Positions 45,005 through 54,791 of a stretch of 64,000 nucleotides of DNA are shown here, piece by piece. The first letter of the stretch is position 1, and each line of letters opens with the position of its first letter. The translations under genes and the position numbers were made by a program. Where the stretch lies: contig NZ_JACCEM010000008.1 in the NCBI RefSeq assembly GCF_013416525.1, positions 62,001 through 126,000 on the forward strand, in the 5' to 3' direction. This DNA is from Parapusillimonas granuli. GTDB lineage: Bacteria; Pseudomonadota; Gammaproteobacteria; Burkholderiales; Burkholderiaceae_B. Below the pieces are notes generated by a model that saw only the letters and a list, made by a program, of their open reading frames with translations, was not told where the DNA came from and ran no database searches.

Positions 45005-46468
45005 ATGACAGATCTCCCATTACTCCGGTGCTTCGTCGACGGCCAATGGGTCGAGACCCATCACCGTTTTCCCAACATCAATCCGGTCAACGGGCAATTG
45101 ATCGGCCGCGTCTGCGAGGCCGACGCGGCCACGGTCAGCCGCGCCGTCGAAGCCGCCAACCGTGCGGCGCAAGGCCCCTGGAAAACCCTCACCGTGCAGG
45201 AAAGGTCGGCCCTGCTGCACCGGATCGCCGACGGCATAGAACAGCGCTTCGAAGACTTCGTCGCGGCCGAAGTCATGGACACCGGCCGGCCCGTCCACCA
45301 GGCGCGCAGCCTGGACGTGGCGCGCGGCATCGCCAATTTCCGCATGTTCGCCGACCTGATCAAGACCGCGTCCAGCGAGCTCTATGAAAGCACGCTGCCC
45401 GACGGCGCGAAAATGCTCAACTACGTATGCCGCAAGCCGCTGGGCACCATAGGCGTGATCTCGCCCTGGAACCTGCCGCTGCTGCTGCTCACCTGGAAAG
45501 TCGCGCCGGCGCTGGCCATGGGAAACTGCGTGGTCGCCAAACCCTCTGAAGAAACGCCGTCTTCCGCCACCCTGCTGGCGGAAGTGATCCAGGCGGCCGG
45601 GCTGCCGCATGGCGTGTTCAACTTGGTGCACGGCTTCGGCCCGGGTTCGGCGGGCGAGCACCTGAGCACCAATCCCAACATAGACGCCATCACCTTCACC
45701 GGCGAATCGCGCACCGGCTCCGCCATCATGAAGGCGGCCGCCGAAGGCGTGAAGGAAGTCTCGTTCGAGCTCGGCGGCAAGAACGCGGCCGTCGTCTTCG
45801 CCGACGCCGACTTCGACGCCGCCGTCGCGGGCGTCATGCGTTCCAGCTTCACCAATTCGGGCCAGGTATGCCTGTGCACCGAAAGAGTCTATATAGAACG
45901 TCCCATCTTCGACCGCTTCGTGGAAGCGCTCAAGCGCCGCTGCGAAGCCCTGGTCGTCGGCCGCCCGGAAGACCCGGGCGTCGACATGGGGCCGCTGATT
46001 TCACTGGAGCACCGCGGCAAGGTGCATTCGTACTACCAGCTCGCGCGCGAGGAAGGCGCCGCCATCCTGTGCGGCGGCGACATCCCCGTGTTCGGCGACG
46101 AGCGCGACCAGGGCGCCTACATACAGCCCACCATCATGGCCGGCCTGCCCGACACCGCGCGCTGCATGCGCGAAGAGATCTTCGGCCCGGTCTGCCACGT
46201 CGCCCCCTTCGACACCGAGGAAGAAGTCATCCCCCGCGTGAACGACAGCGCCTACGGGCTTGCCGCCAGCATCTGGACGACCCAGCTTTCCCGGGCGCAC
46301 CGCGTCGCCGGCCAGATCCGCACGGGCATCGTATGGGTCAACGCCTGGTTCGCGCGCGACCTGCGCACGCCTTTCGGCGGCACGAAGATGTCGGGCATCG
46401 GACGCGAAGGCGGCCGGTACTCGCTGGACTTCTACTCCGAGATCAGCACGATCAGCATCAGGATCTGA
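45005..46468 (+). CDS. nbaE: 2-aminomuconate/2-hydroxymuconate semialdehyde dehydrogenase
   Basis: 487-residue aldehyde dehydrogenase. The general-base Glu lies in [17 protein letters not shown], the catalytic Cys in [17 protein letters not shown], and the NAD loop in [15 protein letters not shown]. The [11 protein letters not shown] sequence is typical of the muconic semialdehyde branch (AmnC/NbaE/XylG). It oxidises 2-aminomuconate 6-semialdehyde to 2-aminomuconate. It is the first of four tightly spaced genes that together degrade 3-hydroxyanthranilate, which fixes the aminomuconate role over the hydroxymuconate one. It sits 30 bases after pntB and may be partly read from it. Confidence 0.9.
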   Translation: MTDLPLLRCFVDGQWVETHHRFPNINPVNGQLIGRVCEADAATVSRAVEAANRAAQGPWKTLTVQERSALLHRIADGIEQRFEDFVAAEVMDTGRPVHQARSLDVARGIANFRMFADLIKTASSELYESTLPDGAKMLNYVCRKPLGTIGVISPWNLPLLLLTWKVAPALAMGNCVVAKPSEETPSSATLLAEVIQAAGLPHGVFNLVHGFGPGSAGEHLSTNPNIDAITFTGESRTGSAIMKAAAEGVKEVSFELGGKNAAVVFADADFDAAVAGVMRSSFTNSGQVCLCTERVYIERPIFDRFVEALKRRCEALVVGRPEDPGVDMGPLISLEHRGKVHSYYQLAREEGAAILCGGDIPVFGDERDQGAYIQPTIMAGLPDTARCMREEIFGPVCHVAPFDTEEEVIPRVNDSAYGLAASIWTTQLSRAHRVAGQIRTGIVWVNAWFARDLRTPFGGTKMSGIGREGGRYSLDFYSEISTISIRI

Positions 46469-46475
46469 TTCCGCC

Positions 46476-47472
<997 letters not shown>

Positions 47473-47473
47473 C

Positions 47474-48490
47474 ATGCGCAAGATCGACATGCACGCCCAT
47501 TTCCTGCCGCCCATTTCGCGGCGGGACGCCGCCGGCCTGGATCCGGACAACGCTCCCTGGCTGGCCGTGGACGAAAACGGCGAGACGGGCCAGATCATGA
47601 AAGGCGACCGGCCTTTCCGGCCGGTCTACCGCGCGCTGTGGGACCCGGGCATGCGCCTGGAGGAAATGGACAAGCACGGCGTAGACGTCCAGATCATTTC
47701 GGCCACCCCGATCATGTTCGGCTACGAATTCCCCGCGCAGCGCGCGGCCGCCTGGGCGGCGCGCATGAACGACCTGGCCCTGGAGCATTGCGCGGCGGAT
47801 CCGCGCCGGCTCAAGGCGCTGGCCCAGGTGCCGCTGCAAGACCTCGACCTCGCCTGCCGGGAAGCCGCACGGGCCCGCGACGACGGGCATGTCGGCATAC
47901 AGATCGGCAACCACCTTGGGCCCAAGGACCTGGACGACGAGCATCTGGTGCAATTCCTGATCCATTGCGCGCAGGAAGGCATACCCATTCTCGCCCACCC
48001 CTGGGACATGATGACCGACGGCCGCATGAAGAAGTGGATGCTGCCCTGGCTGGTCGCCATGCCCGCCGAAACGCAGCTGGGCATTTTGTCCCTGATTCTC
48101 TCGGGCGCCTTCGAGCGCATTCCGCCGTCCCTGAAACTGTGCTTCGCCCATGGCGGCGGCAGCTTCGCCTTCCTGCTGGGCCGCGTCGACAACGCCTGGC
48201 ACTGCCGCGACATCGTCCGGCAGGACTGCCCGAACCCGCCGTCCAGCTACGTCAAGCGCTTCTATGTGGACAGCGCGGTATTCGACCAGGGCGCGCTGCG
48301 GCTGCTGGCCGACGTCATGGGCGGCGACCGCATCATGCTCGGTTCGGACTACCCCTTCCCGCTGGGCGAGCAATCGATAGGCAAGCTGGTGAACGACAAC
48401 CCCTGGCTCGCGGACGACGACAAGCGGCGCATCAATCACGGCAACGCGGCGGCCTTCTTCGGCCTGCAAGACGCGCCCGCCGCGGCATAG
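47474..48490 (+). CDS. nbaD: 2-amino-3-carboxymuconate-6-semialdehyde decarboxylase
   Basis: 338 residues of the amidohydrolase-2 (ACMSD) family. It starts [13 protein letters not shown] with the zinc H-x-H, has [15 protein letters not shown] and [20 protein letters not shown] for further metal ligands, and ends with the Asp in [12 protein letters not shown]. It decarboxylates the ring-cleavage product to 2-aminomuconate semialdehyde. It begins one base after the dioxygenase stop and ends the four-gene cluster. Confidence 0.95.
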   Translation: MRKIDMHAHFLPPISRRDAAGLDPDNAPWLAVDENGETGQIMKGDRPFRPVYRALWDPGMRLEEMDKHGVDVQIISATPIMFGYEFPAQRAAAWAARMNDLALEHCAADPRRLKALAQVPLQDLDLACREAARARDDGHVGIQIGNHLGPKDLDDEHLVQFLIHCAQEGIPILAHPWDMMTDGRMKKWMLPWLVAMPAETQLGILSLILSGAFERIPPSLKLCFAHGGGSFAFLLGRVDNAWHCRDIVRQDCPNPPSSYVKRFYVDSAVFDQGALRLLADVMGGDRIMLGSDYPFPLGEQSIGKLVNDNPWLADDDKRRINHGNAAAFFGLQDAPAAA

Positions 48491-48551
48491 AAAATAAACC
48501 ATAAACCGAGTAGACTTACGAAGCTTTGCTTCCAGCCTTTTGTTACAGACG

Positions 48552-49358
48552 ATGCCGAACAATATCAAACCGTTCCAGGATGAGCTCGACGACGAACGCT
48601 ATCTCGTCACGTCCAAGCTCGAGATCCGCTCCATCCTGCGCGCCATCGAGCGCAACAAAGCATTGCTGCGCCTGCAGATCACCGGCTCGTCCGTCGGCAT
48701 CGTCACCACCGTCCTGAAGGTCGAAGACGACGCCACCATCATCGACGCCACCCGCAACGACGCCATCAACCGGCGCCTGATCGCCGGCGAAGACGAGATC
48801 AGGCTGGAAACCAACCTGGAACGCGTGCTGATACGTTTCTTCGCCACGAACATCACCGCCTGTGAGCACGAGGGAGCCCCGGCCCTGCGCATGGCTTTTC
48901 CGGAACGGCTGCAGCGCATTCAGCGGCGCGAGCACTACCGTATCGACGTCCCGGCCAGCAATCCGGCGAAATGCACGATCCCACGGGAAAGCGCGGGTCA
49001 GGACAAGGAAGTCACGCTCGACGTCCGGGACATCAGCTGGGACGGCAACAAGGACGTCACGGTGGAGCTGAAGGACATCAGCGCGGGCGGGGTGAGCATC
49101 GTCAGCTATGCCGCCAACTTTCCGCACGGAAAGGGCACGATCTATTCCAACTGCCGGCTGGACTTGCCGGACGTCGGTTCGATCACGGTGAATCTCAAGG
49201 TGGTCCAGGCGCGCACGGAAACGCAGGCGAACGGCAAGGAACGGGTCGTCATCGGCTGCGCGTTCGTTGATCTGGATCGCGGCGCGCAGCAGGATATCCA
49301 GCGGTATATCAACGTGCTGGAGCGCAAGCTGATTGCGAAGCGGCGGGGCCTGGAATAG
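48552..49358 (+). CDS. PilZ-domain flagellar brake protein (YcgR-like)
   Basis: 268 residues from ATG 48552 (MPNNIKPFQDE); a TTG four codons upstream is possible. The N-terminal 125 residues resemble the YcgR PilZN domain. The C-terminal PilZ domain carries both c-di-GMP motifs: RREHYR (R-x3-R, about 129-134) and DISAGGVSI (D-x-S-x2-G). Such proteins bind c-di-GMP and slow the flagellar motor. No flagellar genes are close, so the gene is an orphan here. It has an insertion of about 20 residues between the two motifs (PRESAGQDKEVTLDVRDISW). Confidence 0.85.
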   Translation: MPNNIKPFQDELDDERYLVTSKLEIRSILRAIERNKALLRLQITGSSVGIVTTVLKVEDDATIIDATRNDAINRRLIAGEDEIRLETNLERVLIRFFATNITACEHEGAPALRMAFPERLQRIQRREHYRIDVPASNPAKCTIPRESAGQDKEVTLDVRDISWDGNKDVTVELKDISAGGVSIVSYAANFPHGKGTIYSNCRLDLPDVGSITVNLKVVQARTETQANGKERVVIGCAFVDLDRGAQQDIQRYINVLERKLIAKRRGLE

Positions 49359-49364
49359 GCCGAG

Positions 49365-49404
49365 GCGGCCGCTGCGTGGCGCGTTCGCGGCACGCAGCGG
49401 CCGC
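49365..49404. terminator. Perfect 14-base stem-loop between convergent genes
   Basis: GCGGCCGCTGCGTG (49365-49378) and CACGCAGCGGCCGC (49391-49404) are perfectly complementary around a 12-base loop, just after the PilZ gene stop. There is no T-tract on either side, so it would be a structure-only barrier or a protein site. Confidence 0.45.
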
Positions 49405-49440
49405 GGCGCCACGCCAGAAGCCGCCGCCGGCCGGGCGCCG

Positions 49441-49806
49441 TCAGGCCCGCTGCCCCTTGCGCACGCAACGGCGCGCCATCAGCGAGAACGCCAGCGCGAA
49501 CACCGCCATGCCGATGGCCAAAGCCAGCAGGAAGGCCGTCAGCCAGTCCAGAAAAGAACCCAGGGACGACGGCGCGGCGTGCGTCAGGTAAGGCATCGCC
49601 CAAGTGCCCACGAATGTCGCCGCCAGCGCCACGATGATCGCTCCCGCAAGCGGCCGGCCCGCCGACCTGCCGTGACGGCGCAAAGCGCGGAAGCCCGTGA
49701 CGACGCCGAGCAGCAGCAACAAGGCCACGATGATGACCGGCCAGAACCAGACGGAAAGCGTCTCCCAGGCGATGAACCACAGGGAGATCGGATTGAAATC
49801 GTTCAT
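49441..49806 (-). CDS. Small inner-membrane protein, unknown (sulfide cluster)
   Basis: 121 residues with three hydrophobic segments (about 15-38, 55-72, 85-108) and a basic C-terminus. It opens MNDFNPISLWFIAWETLSVW. I do not recognise a certain family, though small proteins of this type (possibly DUF5368) occur next to sulfide-oxidising flavoproteins. It follows the FAD oxidoreductase gene by 18 bases and is probably the last gene of the same transcript. Confidence 0.7.
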   Translation of the reverse strand: MNDFNPISLWFIAWETLSVWFWPVIIVALLLLLGVVTGFRALRRHGRSAGRPLAGAIIVALAATFVGTWAMPYLTHAAPSSLGSFLDWLTAFLLALAIGMAVFALAFSLMARRCVRKGQRA

Positions 49807-49824
49807 GGTGTCTCCTTGGAGGAA

Positions 49825-51120
49825 TCAGGCGCGGCCGCGCAACATGGCCCGGTATGCCCCGATCAGGCCTTTCTCGTCGATCAGCCAGGAAATCCAGAGC
49901 TCTTCCAGCGGATCGATGAAAGGGAAAGACTGCACGAGCTTGCCGTCATAATCGAACTCGATCAGCATCGCCTTGCCATAGCGAGTGACCATGGGGCAGG
50001 AGGTATAGCCGTTGTAGACGGCGCCGGGCTGCTTGCCGCCCAGTTCGGCGATGAGATTGTCCACCACCACCGGCACCTGCCACTTCACGCTCGCGGCCGT
50101 CTTGCCCCTGGGCACGCCGGCGACGTCGCCGATCGAGAACACATTGGGATAGCGCGGATGCCGGAGCGTCGCCTTGTCGGCTTCCACCCAGCCATCGGCC
50201 GCCAGAGCGCCCGTCCGCCAGGGCAGCGGGCTGTTGCGGACGGCATCGGGCGCGCGCATGGGCGGCACGACGTGAAGGAAATCGTAGTCCAGCGCGGCCT
50301 CGCCCTGGCCCGTCTTGAATACCGCCTTGCGGGCGCCGGGATCGATGGACTGCAGCACGTGGCCGTAGTTCACGCTGATGTCGCGCTCGGCAAAGAGCGT
50401 GCGCACTTTCTGGTTGACCGGTGCGACCGAAAACACCGCGTCGTTGTGCGCGTTGTAGACCATCTTGATGGCATCGCGCCGGCCCTTGATGCGTGCCTTG
50501 TCGTCGACCAGGAAGGTGATCTTGAGCGGCGCGCCGGCGCACTTCATTTCGGTGGCCGGACGCATGAACAGGCCGACGCCGCCTTTTTCGATGAACTGGT
50601 CGATGGCGGCGGCCGACGCCTGGGCCGCCTGCGGGCCCGCGTAGATGCTGGCGATGCCGTTGCGGCCGATCAGGTCGGGGCTCATGCCCTGGATGGCGGC
50701 ATAGTCGAGCTTCAGGCCGGTTGCCACGAAGAGGAAGTCATACGGAATCTTCTGCCCGCCGGCGGTTACGACCTGATTGCCGTCGGGGTCGAATTCCGCC
50801 ACGGCTTCTTGTACCCACTTGACCCCCTGCGGAATATAGCTGGCGTTGCTTTCGGTGATGTGGGAAGGCGCCCAGATGCCGGCCCCGACCAGCGTCAGGC
50901 CGGGCTGGAAGTGGTGCTCCTTCTTGGCGTCGACGATGGTGATGCTGGCGTTGTCCAGCTGGCGCGCAAAGCGCGCCGCCAGGCTCAGGCCCGCCGCGCC
51001 CGCCCCGGCAATGACGATGCGCGCCCCTTTGCCCTGCGCGCGCGCCGCCGCGCCCGCCAGCCCGGAAACGCCCACAGCCGCCATCAGGGCGCCCGCTTCT
51101 AGAAAACGTCTTCTGTCCAT
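49825..51120 (-). CDS. Exported FAD-dependent sulfide:quinone oxidoreductase-type enzyme
   Basis: 431 residues with a Tat-type signal (RRRFLEAGALMAAVGVSGLAG). The FAD motif is IVIAGAGAAGLSLAARFARQ, a second dinucleotide-fold segment is near YDFLFVATGLKLDY, and the late FAD motif is VFSIGDVAGVP. Cysteines in EMKCAGAP and YTSCPMV correspond to the redox-active pair of SQR/flavocytochrome c sulfide dehydrogenases. The likely reaction is sulfide to polysulfide in the periplasm, with electrons to quinone or cytochrome. Context with rhodanese and an ArsR sensor supports sulfide detoxification. Confidence 0.85.
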   Translation of the reverse strand: MDRRRFLEAGALMAAVGVSGLAGAAARAQGKGARIVIAGAGAAGLSLAARFARQLDNASITIVDAKKEHHFQPGLTLVGAGIWAPSHITESNASYIPQGVKWVQEAVAEFDPDGNQVVTAGGQKIPYDFLFVATGLKLDYAAIQGMSPDLIGRNGIASIYAGPQAAQASAAAIDQFIEKGGVGLFMRPATEMKCAGAPLKITFLVDDKARIKGRRDAIKMVYNAHNDAVFSVAPVNQKVRTLFAERDISVNYGHVLQSIDPGARKAVFKTGQGEAALDYDFLHVVPPMRAPDAVRNSPLPWRTGALAADGWVEADKATLRHPRYPNVFSIGDVAGVPRGKTAASVKWQVPVVVDNLIAELGGKQPGAVYNGYTSCPMVTRYGKAMLIEFDYDGKLVQSFPFIDPLEELWISWLIDEKGLIGAYRAMLRGRA

Positions 51121-51258
51121 TGTGATTGGCTCCCCTTGTGGCGTGGCGAACCCATCGCCTTGCCGATTATCTTAGATCAAGGGGTGCCTGGCTCAGGCAC
51201 CCCTCGACATCATCCAATGATCCAGATCAAGAGCGTTCCTGCTTTTTGCGCAACCGGC

Positions 51259-51462
51259 CTATTTGCGTGATTTCATGGGGCAGGAACTGACCCCTAGAAT
51301 CGAGTAGGCCGGGCAGAAGCGAAAAATGCCGGTGGCCAGCGGGATGACGCCCAGCCAGCCCCACCAGCCGACGACGCCCGTTGCCGCCAGAGCGATGAGC
51401 ACCAGGCCCAGCACGATGCGCAAGCCGCGGTCTATGCTGCCGATATTGGTATTGAGTTTCAT
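51259..51462 (-). CDS. DUF2892 / YgaP-membrane-like protein
   Basis: 67 residues starting MKLNTNIGSIDRGLRIVLGL, the DUF2892 signature, with two helices and the FRFCPAYSILGVSSC end carrying the conserved Cys of the family. Homologues are fused to or next to rhodanese domains (as in YgaP). It lies 36 bases after the rhodanese gene in the same direction and probably takes part in persulfide or thiocyanate handling at the membrane. The 138 bases between it and the oxidoreductase hold no gene. Confidence 0.85.
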   Translation of the reverse strand: MKLNTNIGSIDRGLRIVLGLVLIALAATGVVGWWGWLGVIPLATGIFRFCPAYSILGVSSCPMKSRK

Positions 51463-51498
51463 GATTTCTCCGTGGAAGTGAAAGTATCCCCGCCCTTG

Positions 51499-52020
51499 CT
51501 ATGCCTGCATGGCCCGCCGGTTCCAGGGCATTTTCATCAAAAGGCGCGCCATGCCGCAAAACCCCGACACGCCCGCGACGATCATCCCCGCCCCGACGAA
51601 GCCCGCCAGCACGTAAAACCCCGGCGCGACGAACGCGCCGAGCAGCACCCCCGCCAGCACCAGGCTGCCCGCCGCGATCTGCGTCTGGCGGGAAAGCTCC
51701 ATGGGCTGGGCGGGATCGCGGACGACGGGCAGCCCGGCCTTTTTCCAGCCGTCCAGCCCGCCTTCCATGACATAGGCCTCGCAGGACACACAGGCGCCCA
51801 GCGTGCGCGCGTTCATGCGGGTGCGATTGCCCGAACGGCAAAGAAAGACCAGCGCCGGGGCGCGGGGCAATTCCGCCTGGGTCAGCCGTTCCATGGGGAT
51901 GTGGCAGGCCTGTTCGATGCGTTCCCGCGCGTATTCACTCACGCTGCGGATATCGACCAGGACGGCGCCGTGGTCGAGCAGTTGCCGCGCCGCTTCCGGA
52001 GTGATGGTTTGTATGGTCAT
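51499..52020 (-). CDS. Rhodanese-domain membrane protein (YgaP-like)
   Basis: 173 residues from ATG 52020 with AGGAAA upstream; a longer start inside the ArsR gene is discarded. Residues 1-105 are a rhodanese domain with the catalytic loop CRSGNRT. Residues 115-165 form a DUF2892-type pair of membrane helices (LVLAGVLLGAFVAPGFYVLA). This is the YgaP architecture, a sulfurtransferase anchored in the inner membrane. It lies 22 bases after the ArsR regulator. Confidence 0.88.
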   Translation of the reverse strand: MTIQTITPEAARQLLDHGAVLVDIRSVSEYARERIEQACHIPMERLTQAELPRAPALVFLCRSGNRTRMNARTLGACVSCEAYVMEGGLDGWKKAGLPVVRDPAQPMELSRQTQIAAGSLVLAGVLLGAFVAPGFYVLAGFVGAGMIVAGVSGFCGMARLLMKMPWNRRAMQA

Positions 52021-52042
52021 GTTGCTTTTTTCCTGCAAGGTA

Positions 52043-52354
52043 TCAAGGACAGAAAATGCTTTTGAGCGTGCCGACCAGCTTTTCCACATCGGGATTGGCG
52101 ATGCGGTAGTGCAGGGTTTGCGCTTCGCGGCGGTACGTGACCAGCCCTTCGTCGCGCATCTTGGCCAGATGCTGGGACAGCGCCGACTGGCTGAGGTCGA
52201 CCTGTTCCAGCAAGGCGCTCACGCTGAGCTCGCCATGTTCGATCAATAGGCACAGCACCAGCAGGCGATGCTGGTTGCCGACCGTGCGCAGCAGCGCCGT
52301 GGCTTTCTCGGCGCCTTCCTGCATGAAGCGCTTGGCATCTGGTTCCTGGGTCAT
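52043..52354 (-). CDS. ArsR-family persulfide-type sensor (BigR/SqrR-like)
   Basis: 103 residues, an ArsR winged helix with recognition segment LSQSALSQHLAKMRDEGLV. Two cysteines, Cys35 (LLVLCLLIEHGEL) and Cys102 at the C-terminus (SIFCP), are placed as in BigR/SqrR. Those sensors form a disulfide or polysulfide bridge on exposure to persulfide and then release DNA. It heads the rhodanese-DUF2892-oxidoreductase cluster. Two AT-rich palindromes lie 11-38 bases upstream of its ATG and are probable operators. Confidence 0.88.
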   Translation of the reverse strand: MTQEPDAKRFMQEGAEKATALLRTVGNQHRLLVLCLLIEHGELSVSALLEQVDLSQSALSQHLAKMRDEGLVTYRREAQTLHYRIANPDVEKLVGTLKSIFCP

Positions 52355-52364
52355 TCTCTTGATT

Positions 52365-52392
52365 TAGATCTATCTAATTTAGTATATTCTAA
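52365..52392. promoter_or_regulatory. Tandem AT-rich palindromes, candidate ArsR/BigR operator
   Basis: TTAGAT-CT-ATCTAA (52365-52378) and TTAG-TATATT-CTAA (52379-52392) lie back to back, in the gap between the ArsR gene and the divergent LysR gene. Their AT-rich sequence stands out from GC-rich surroundings. They probably control both directions. Confidence 0.6.
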
Positions 52393-52453
52393 TACAAAAT
52401 CCACGGAAAATGTGTATGTTGTGAGCCAAAGGCGATCCGGACGGGGGAAACAC

Positions 52454-53359
52454 TTGCGGCTACGACACATCGAACTCATCAACGCCGTCCTGCGCACGGG
52501 CTCGCTGACGCAGGCCGCCAATCTGCTGCACATCACGCAGCCCGCCGCCAGCAAGATCCTGGCGCATGCCGAAGCCCAGCTGGGCTTCTCCCTGTTCCGG
52601 CGCATCAAGGGCCGGCTGCATGCCACGCCGGAGCTCGACATCCTGACGCCCCACATCGCCCGGCTCAACCAGGACATGGCGTCGGTGCGCCGGCTCGCCG
52701 AGAACATCAAGCGCCATCCGCAGGGGCATTTGCGCGTCGGGTGCGCGCCCGCCATCGGGCTGGGGCTGCTGCCGCAGGCCATACGCCACAGCCGGGAACG
52801 GCAGCCCGGCGTCGTCTTCGACGTCCATACCTACCACAGCGCCGAACTGGTCGAACGGCTGCACGTGCGGGAACTCGATCTCGCGGTCACCTTCGACGCC
52901 GCCGACCATCCTGGCATGGACAAGACACCGGTGGGCCAGACGGAACTGGTCTGCCTGAGCGCCGGCGAAAGCGCCGACTGCGCGGGAAAGGCCATCAGCC
53001 TGGAAGAACTGGCGTCGCGCGAACTGATCATGCTGGACATGCACGACCGCGCGGGCGCCTTGCTGGACGACGCGCTGAGCAGCGCGGGCCTGGGCATGCG
53101 GCCCAACATACAGGTGCAGACCCATTACGTCGCCTGCGCGCTCGCGCAAGCGGGCTGCGGGGACACCGTCGTGGACGCCATCACCGCGCGCGCCATGCTG
53201 CGGCCCGGCAACGTGCTGCGGCCCCTGGATCCCCCGATTCCGGTTCCCATCAACGTCATCACCCACGGTTCCGTGCCCCGGCGCGAGATCGACCTGCTGT
53301 TCATCGACCAGCTGCGCCGCCTGTGCCGCGCGCTTGCGGCCCTGTCCTATGCGGGATAG
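52454..53359 (+). CDS. LysR-type transcriptional regulator
   Basis: 301 residues if the TTG at 52454 (site GGGGGAAA just upstream) is the start. This gives MRLRHIELINAVLRTGSLTQ, the normal LysR beginning. A GTG at 52421 would add 11 residues. The winged helix (AANLLHITQPAASKILAHAE) is followed by a substrate-binding domain (LRVGCAPAIGLGLLPQAIRH). It is divergent from the ArsR sulfide cluster and lies 116 bases before the DadA-type gene on the same strand, which is its most likely target. Confidence 0.87.
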   Translation: MRLRHIELINAVLRTGSLTQAANLLHITQPAASKILAHAEAQLGFSLFRRIKGRLHATPELDILTPHIARLNQDMASVRRLAENIKRHPQGHLRVGCAPAIGLGLLPQAIRHSRERQPGVVFDVHTYHSAELVERLHVRELDLAVTFDAADHPGMDKTPVGQTELVCLSAGESADCAGKAISLEELASRELIMLDMHDRAGALLDDALSSAGLGMRPNIQVQTHYVACALAQAGCGDTVVDAITARAMLRPGNVLRPLDPPIPVPINVITHGSVPRREIDLLFIDQLRRLCRALAALSYAG

Positions 53360-53475
53360 CGCGGCGCCCCATGGGCCATAGCCAAACGGCATGGGCGCCT
53401 CGCAAACAGCTATTGGCGCCGGGCCCGTCGGCCGTGTGAGAATCAGGCGTCATCCACGTTTCGGTCCATGCAACC

Positions 53476-54732
53476 ATGCACGTATGTATTGTGGGCGCCG
53501 GGGTCATCGGCACCGCCACCGCCTGGCAGCTCGCCCGCCAGGGCATGAAAGTCACCCTGCTCGAATCCGGCGACGGCCCGGGCCTGGGCGCCAGCTACGC
53601 CAACGGCGGCCAGCTCAGCTACAGCTATGTCGCGCCGCTGGCGGAACCCGGCGTCCTGCCCAACCTGCCGAAGTGGCTGCTGGACCGCCGTTCGCCGCTA
53701 CGCTTTCGCCCCCGCATGGATCCGCAGCAATGGCGCTGGTGCCTGAGCTTTCTGCGCCATTGCGGCGGCGCGACCGCCAGGCAGACTACCGCGGCCATGC
53801 TGACGCTGTCCTACCTGAGCCGCGACACCCTGCACCAATGGCTGGACGATACCCCGCTGGAATTCCACCATCGGTCCAACGGCAAGCTGATCGCCTACCG
53901 CAGCCCCGAATTGCTGGACAAGGCGCGCAAGCTGGTCGAATACCAGGCCGCTCATGGCGCCCGGCAAAAAGTCCTGGACCGCCGGGAATCGGTGGACCTG
54001 GAACCCGCGCTTGCCGGCCTGGGCCAGGCGCTCGCGGGCTGCGTCTATACACCCGGCGAGGAAGTGGGCGACTGCCATCTGTTCACCAAGGCGCTCTACG
54101 CAGCGCTGGAGCGGCATCCCCAGGCCCGGCTGCGCAAGCACGCCATGGTGGCGGGCCTGCGGCGGCGCAAGAACCGGATCGTGGCGGCGGAGCTTGCCGA
54201 TGGGGAAGCGATCGAAGCCGACCACTTCGTGCTGGCCAATGGCCTGGGCGCGCGCAAGCTGCTGCGTCGCCAGGGCGGCGACGCCATGCTGTACGGGCTG
54301 AAAGGCTATAGCCTGAGCGTGCCCCGCGGCCCGGACCTCGGCGCGGCCGTCCCCGACATCAGCGTCACCGACTACGAACGGCGCATCGTGTACGCTCCCA
54401 TCGGCCCGGTGCTGCGCATCGCCGCCATGGTCGACATCGGCGCGGATCCCGGCGCCTTGAGCCCGCGGCGCATCGGGCAATTGAAGAGCCAGGTCCAAGA
54501 GACCTTCCCGGCCCTGCCCGTGGACGCCGCCGCCGTCTGGTCGGGCGAGCGGCCCGCCACCCCCGACGGCAAGCCGGTGATCGGGCGCAGCAAGGCTGCC
54601 GGCAATCTGTGGCTGAACATCGGCCATGGCGCGTTGGGCTTCACCCTGGCTTGCGGCAGCGCGGCCTTGCTTGCCGCCCAGCTGCAAGGCGGCCGCATGC
54701 CCATAGACCCGCAGCCCTTCGCCGAACGCTGA
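53476..54732 (+). CDS. dadA: D-amino-acid dehydrogenase / DAO-family FAD oxidoreductase
   Basis: 418 residues. The FAD motif is at the very N-terminus (VCIVGAGVIGTATAWQLARQ), GASYANGGQLSYSYVAPLAEPG follows as in DadA, and the C-terminal GHGALGFTLACGSAALLA closes the FAD site. The family oxidatively deaminates D-amino acids and passes electrons to the respiratory chain. Length and motifs match DadA, but specificity among D-amino acids, hydroxyproline or others is open. It is monocistronic, next to a co-directional LysR gene. Confidence 0.87.
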   Translation: MHVCIVGAGVIGTATAWQLARQGMKVTLLESGDGPGLGASYANGGQLSYSYVAPLAEPGVLPNLPKWLLDRRSPLRFRPRMDPQQWRWCLSFLRHCGGATARQTTAAMLTLSYLSRDTLHQWLDDTPLEFHHRSNGKLIAYRSPELLDKARKLVEYQAAHGARQKVLDRRESVDLEPALAGLGQALAGCVYTPGEEVGDCHLFTKALYAALERHPQARLRKHAMVAGLRRRKNRIVAAELADGEAIEADHFVLANGLGARKLLRRQGGDAMLYGLKGYSLSVPRGPDLGAAVPDISVTDYERRIVYAPIGPVLRIAAMVDIGADPGALSPRRIGQLKSQVQETFPALPVDAAAVWSGERPATPDGKPVIGRSKAAGNLWLNIGHGALGFTLACGSAALLAAQLQGGRMPIDPQPFAER

Positions 54733-54791
54733 CGTCGGGCGCAATCGAGGAGGGCCAAGAAGGAACCAGGCCCGCAAGGGTCGGCCCCTTG

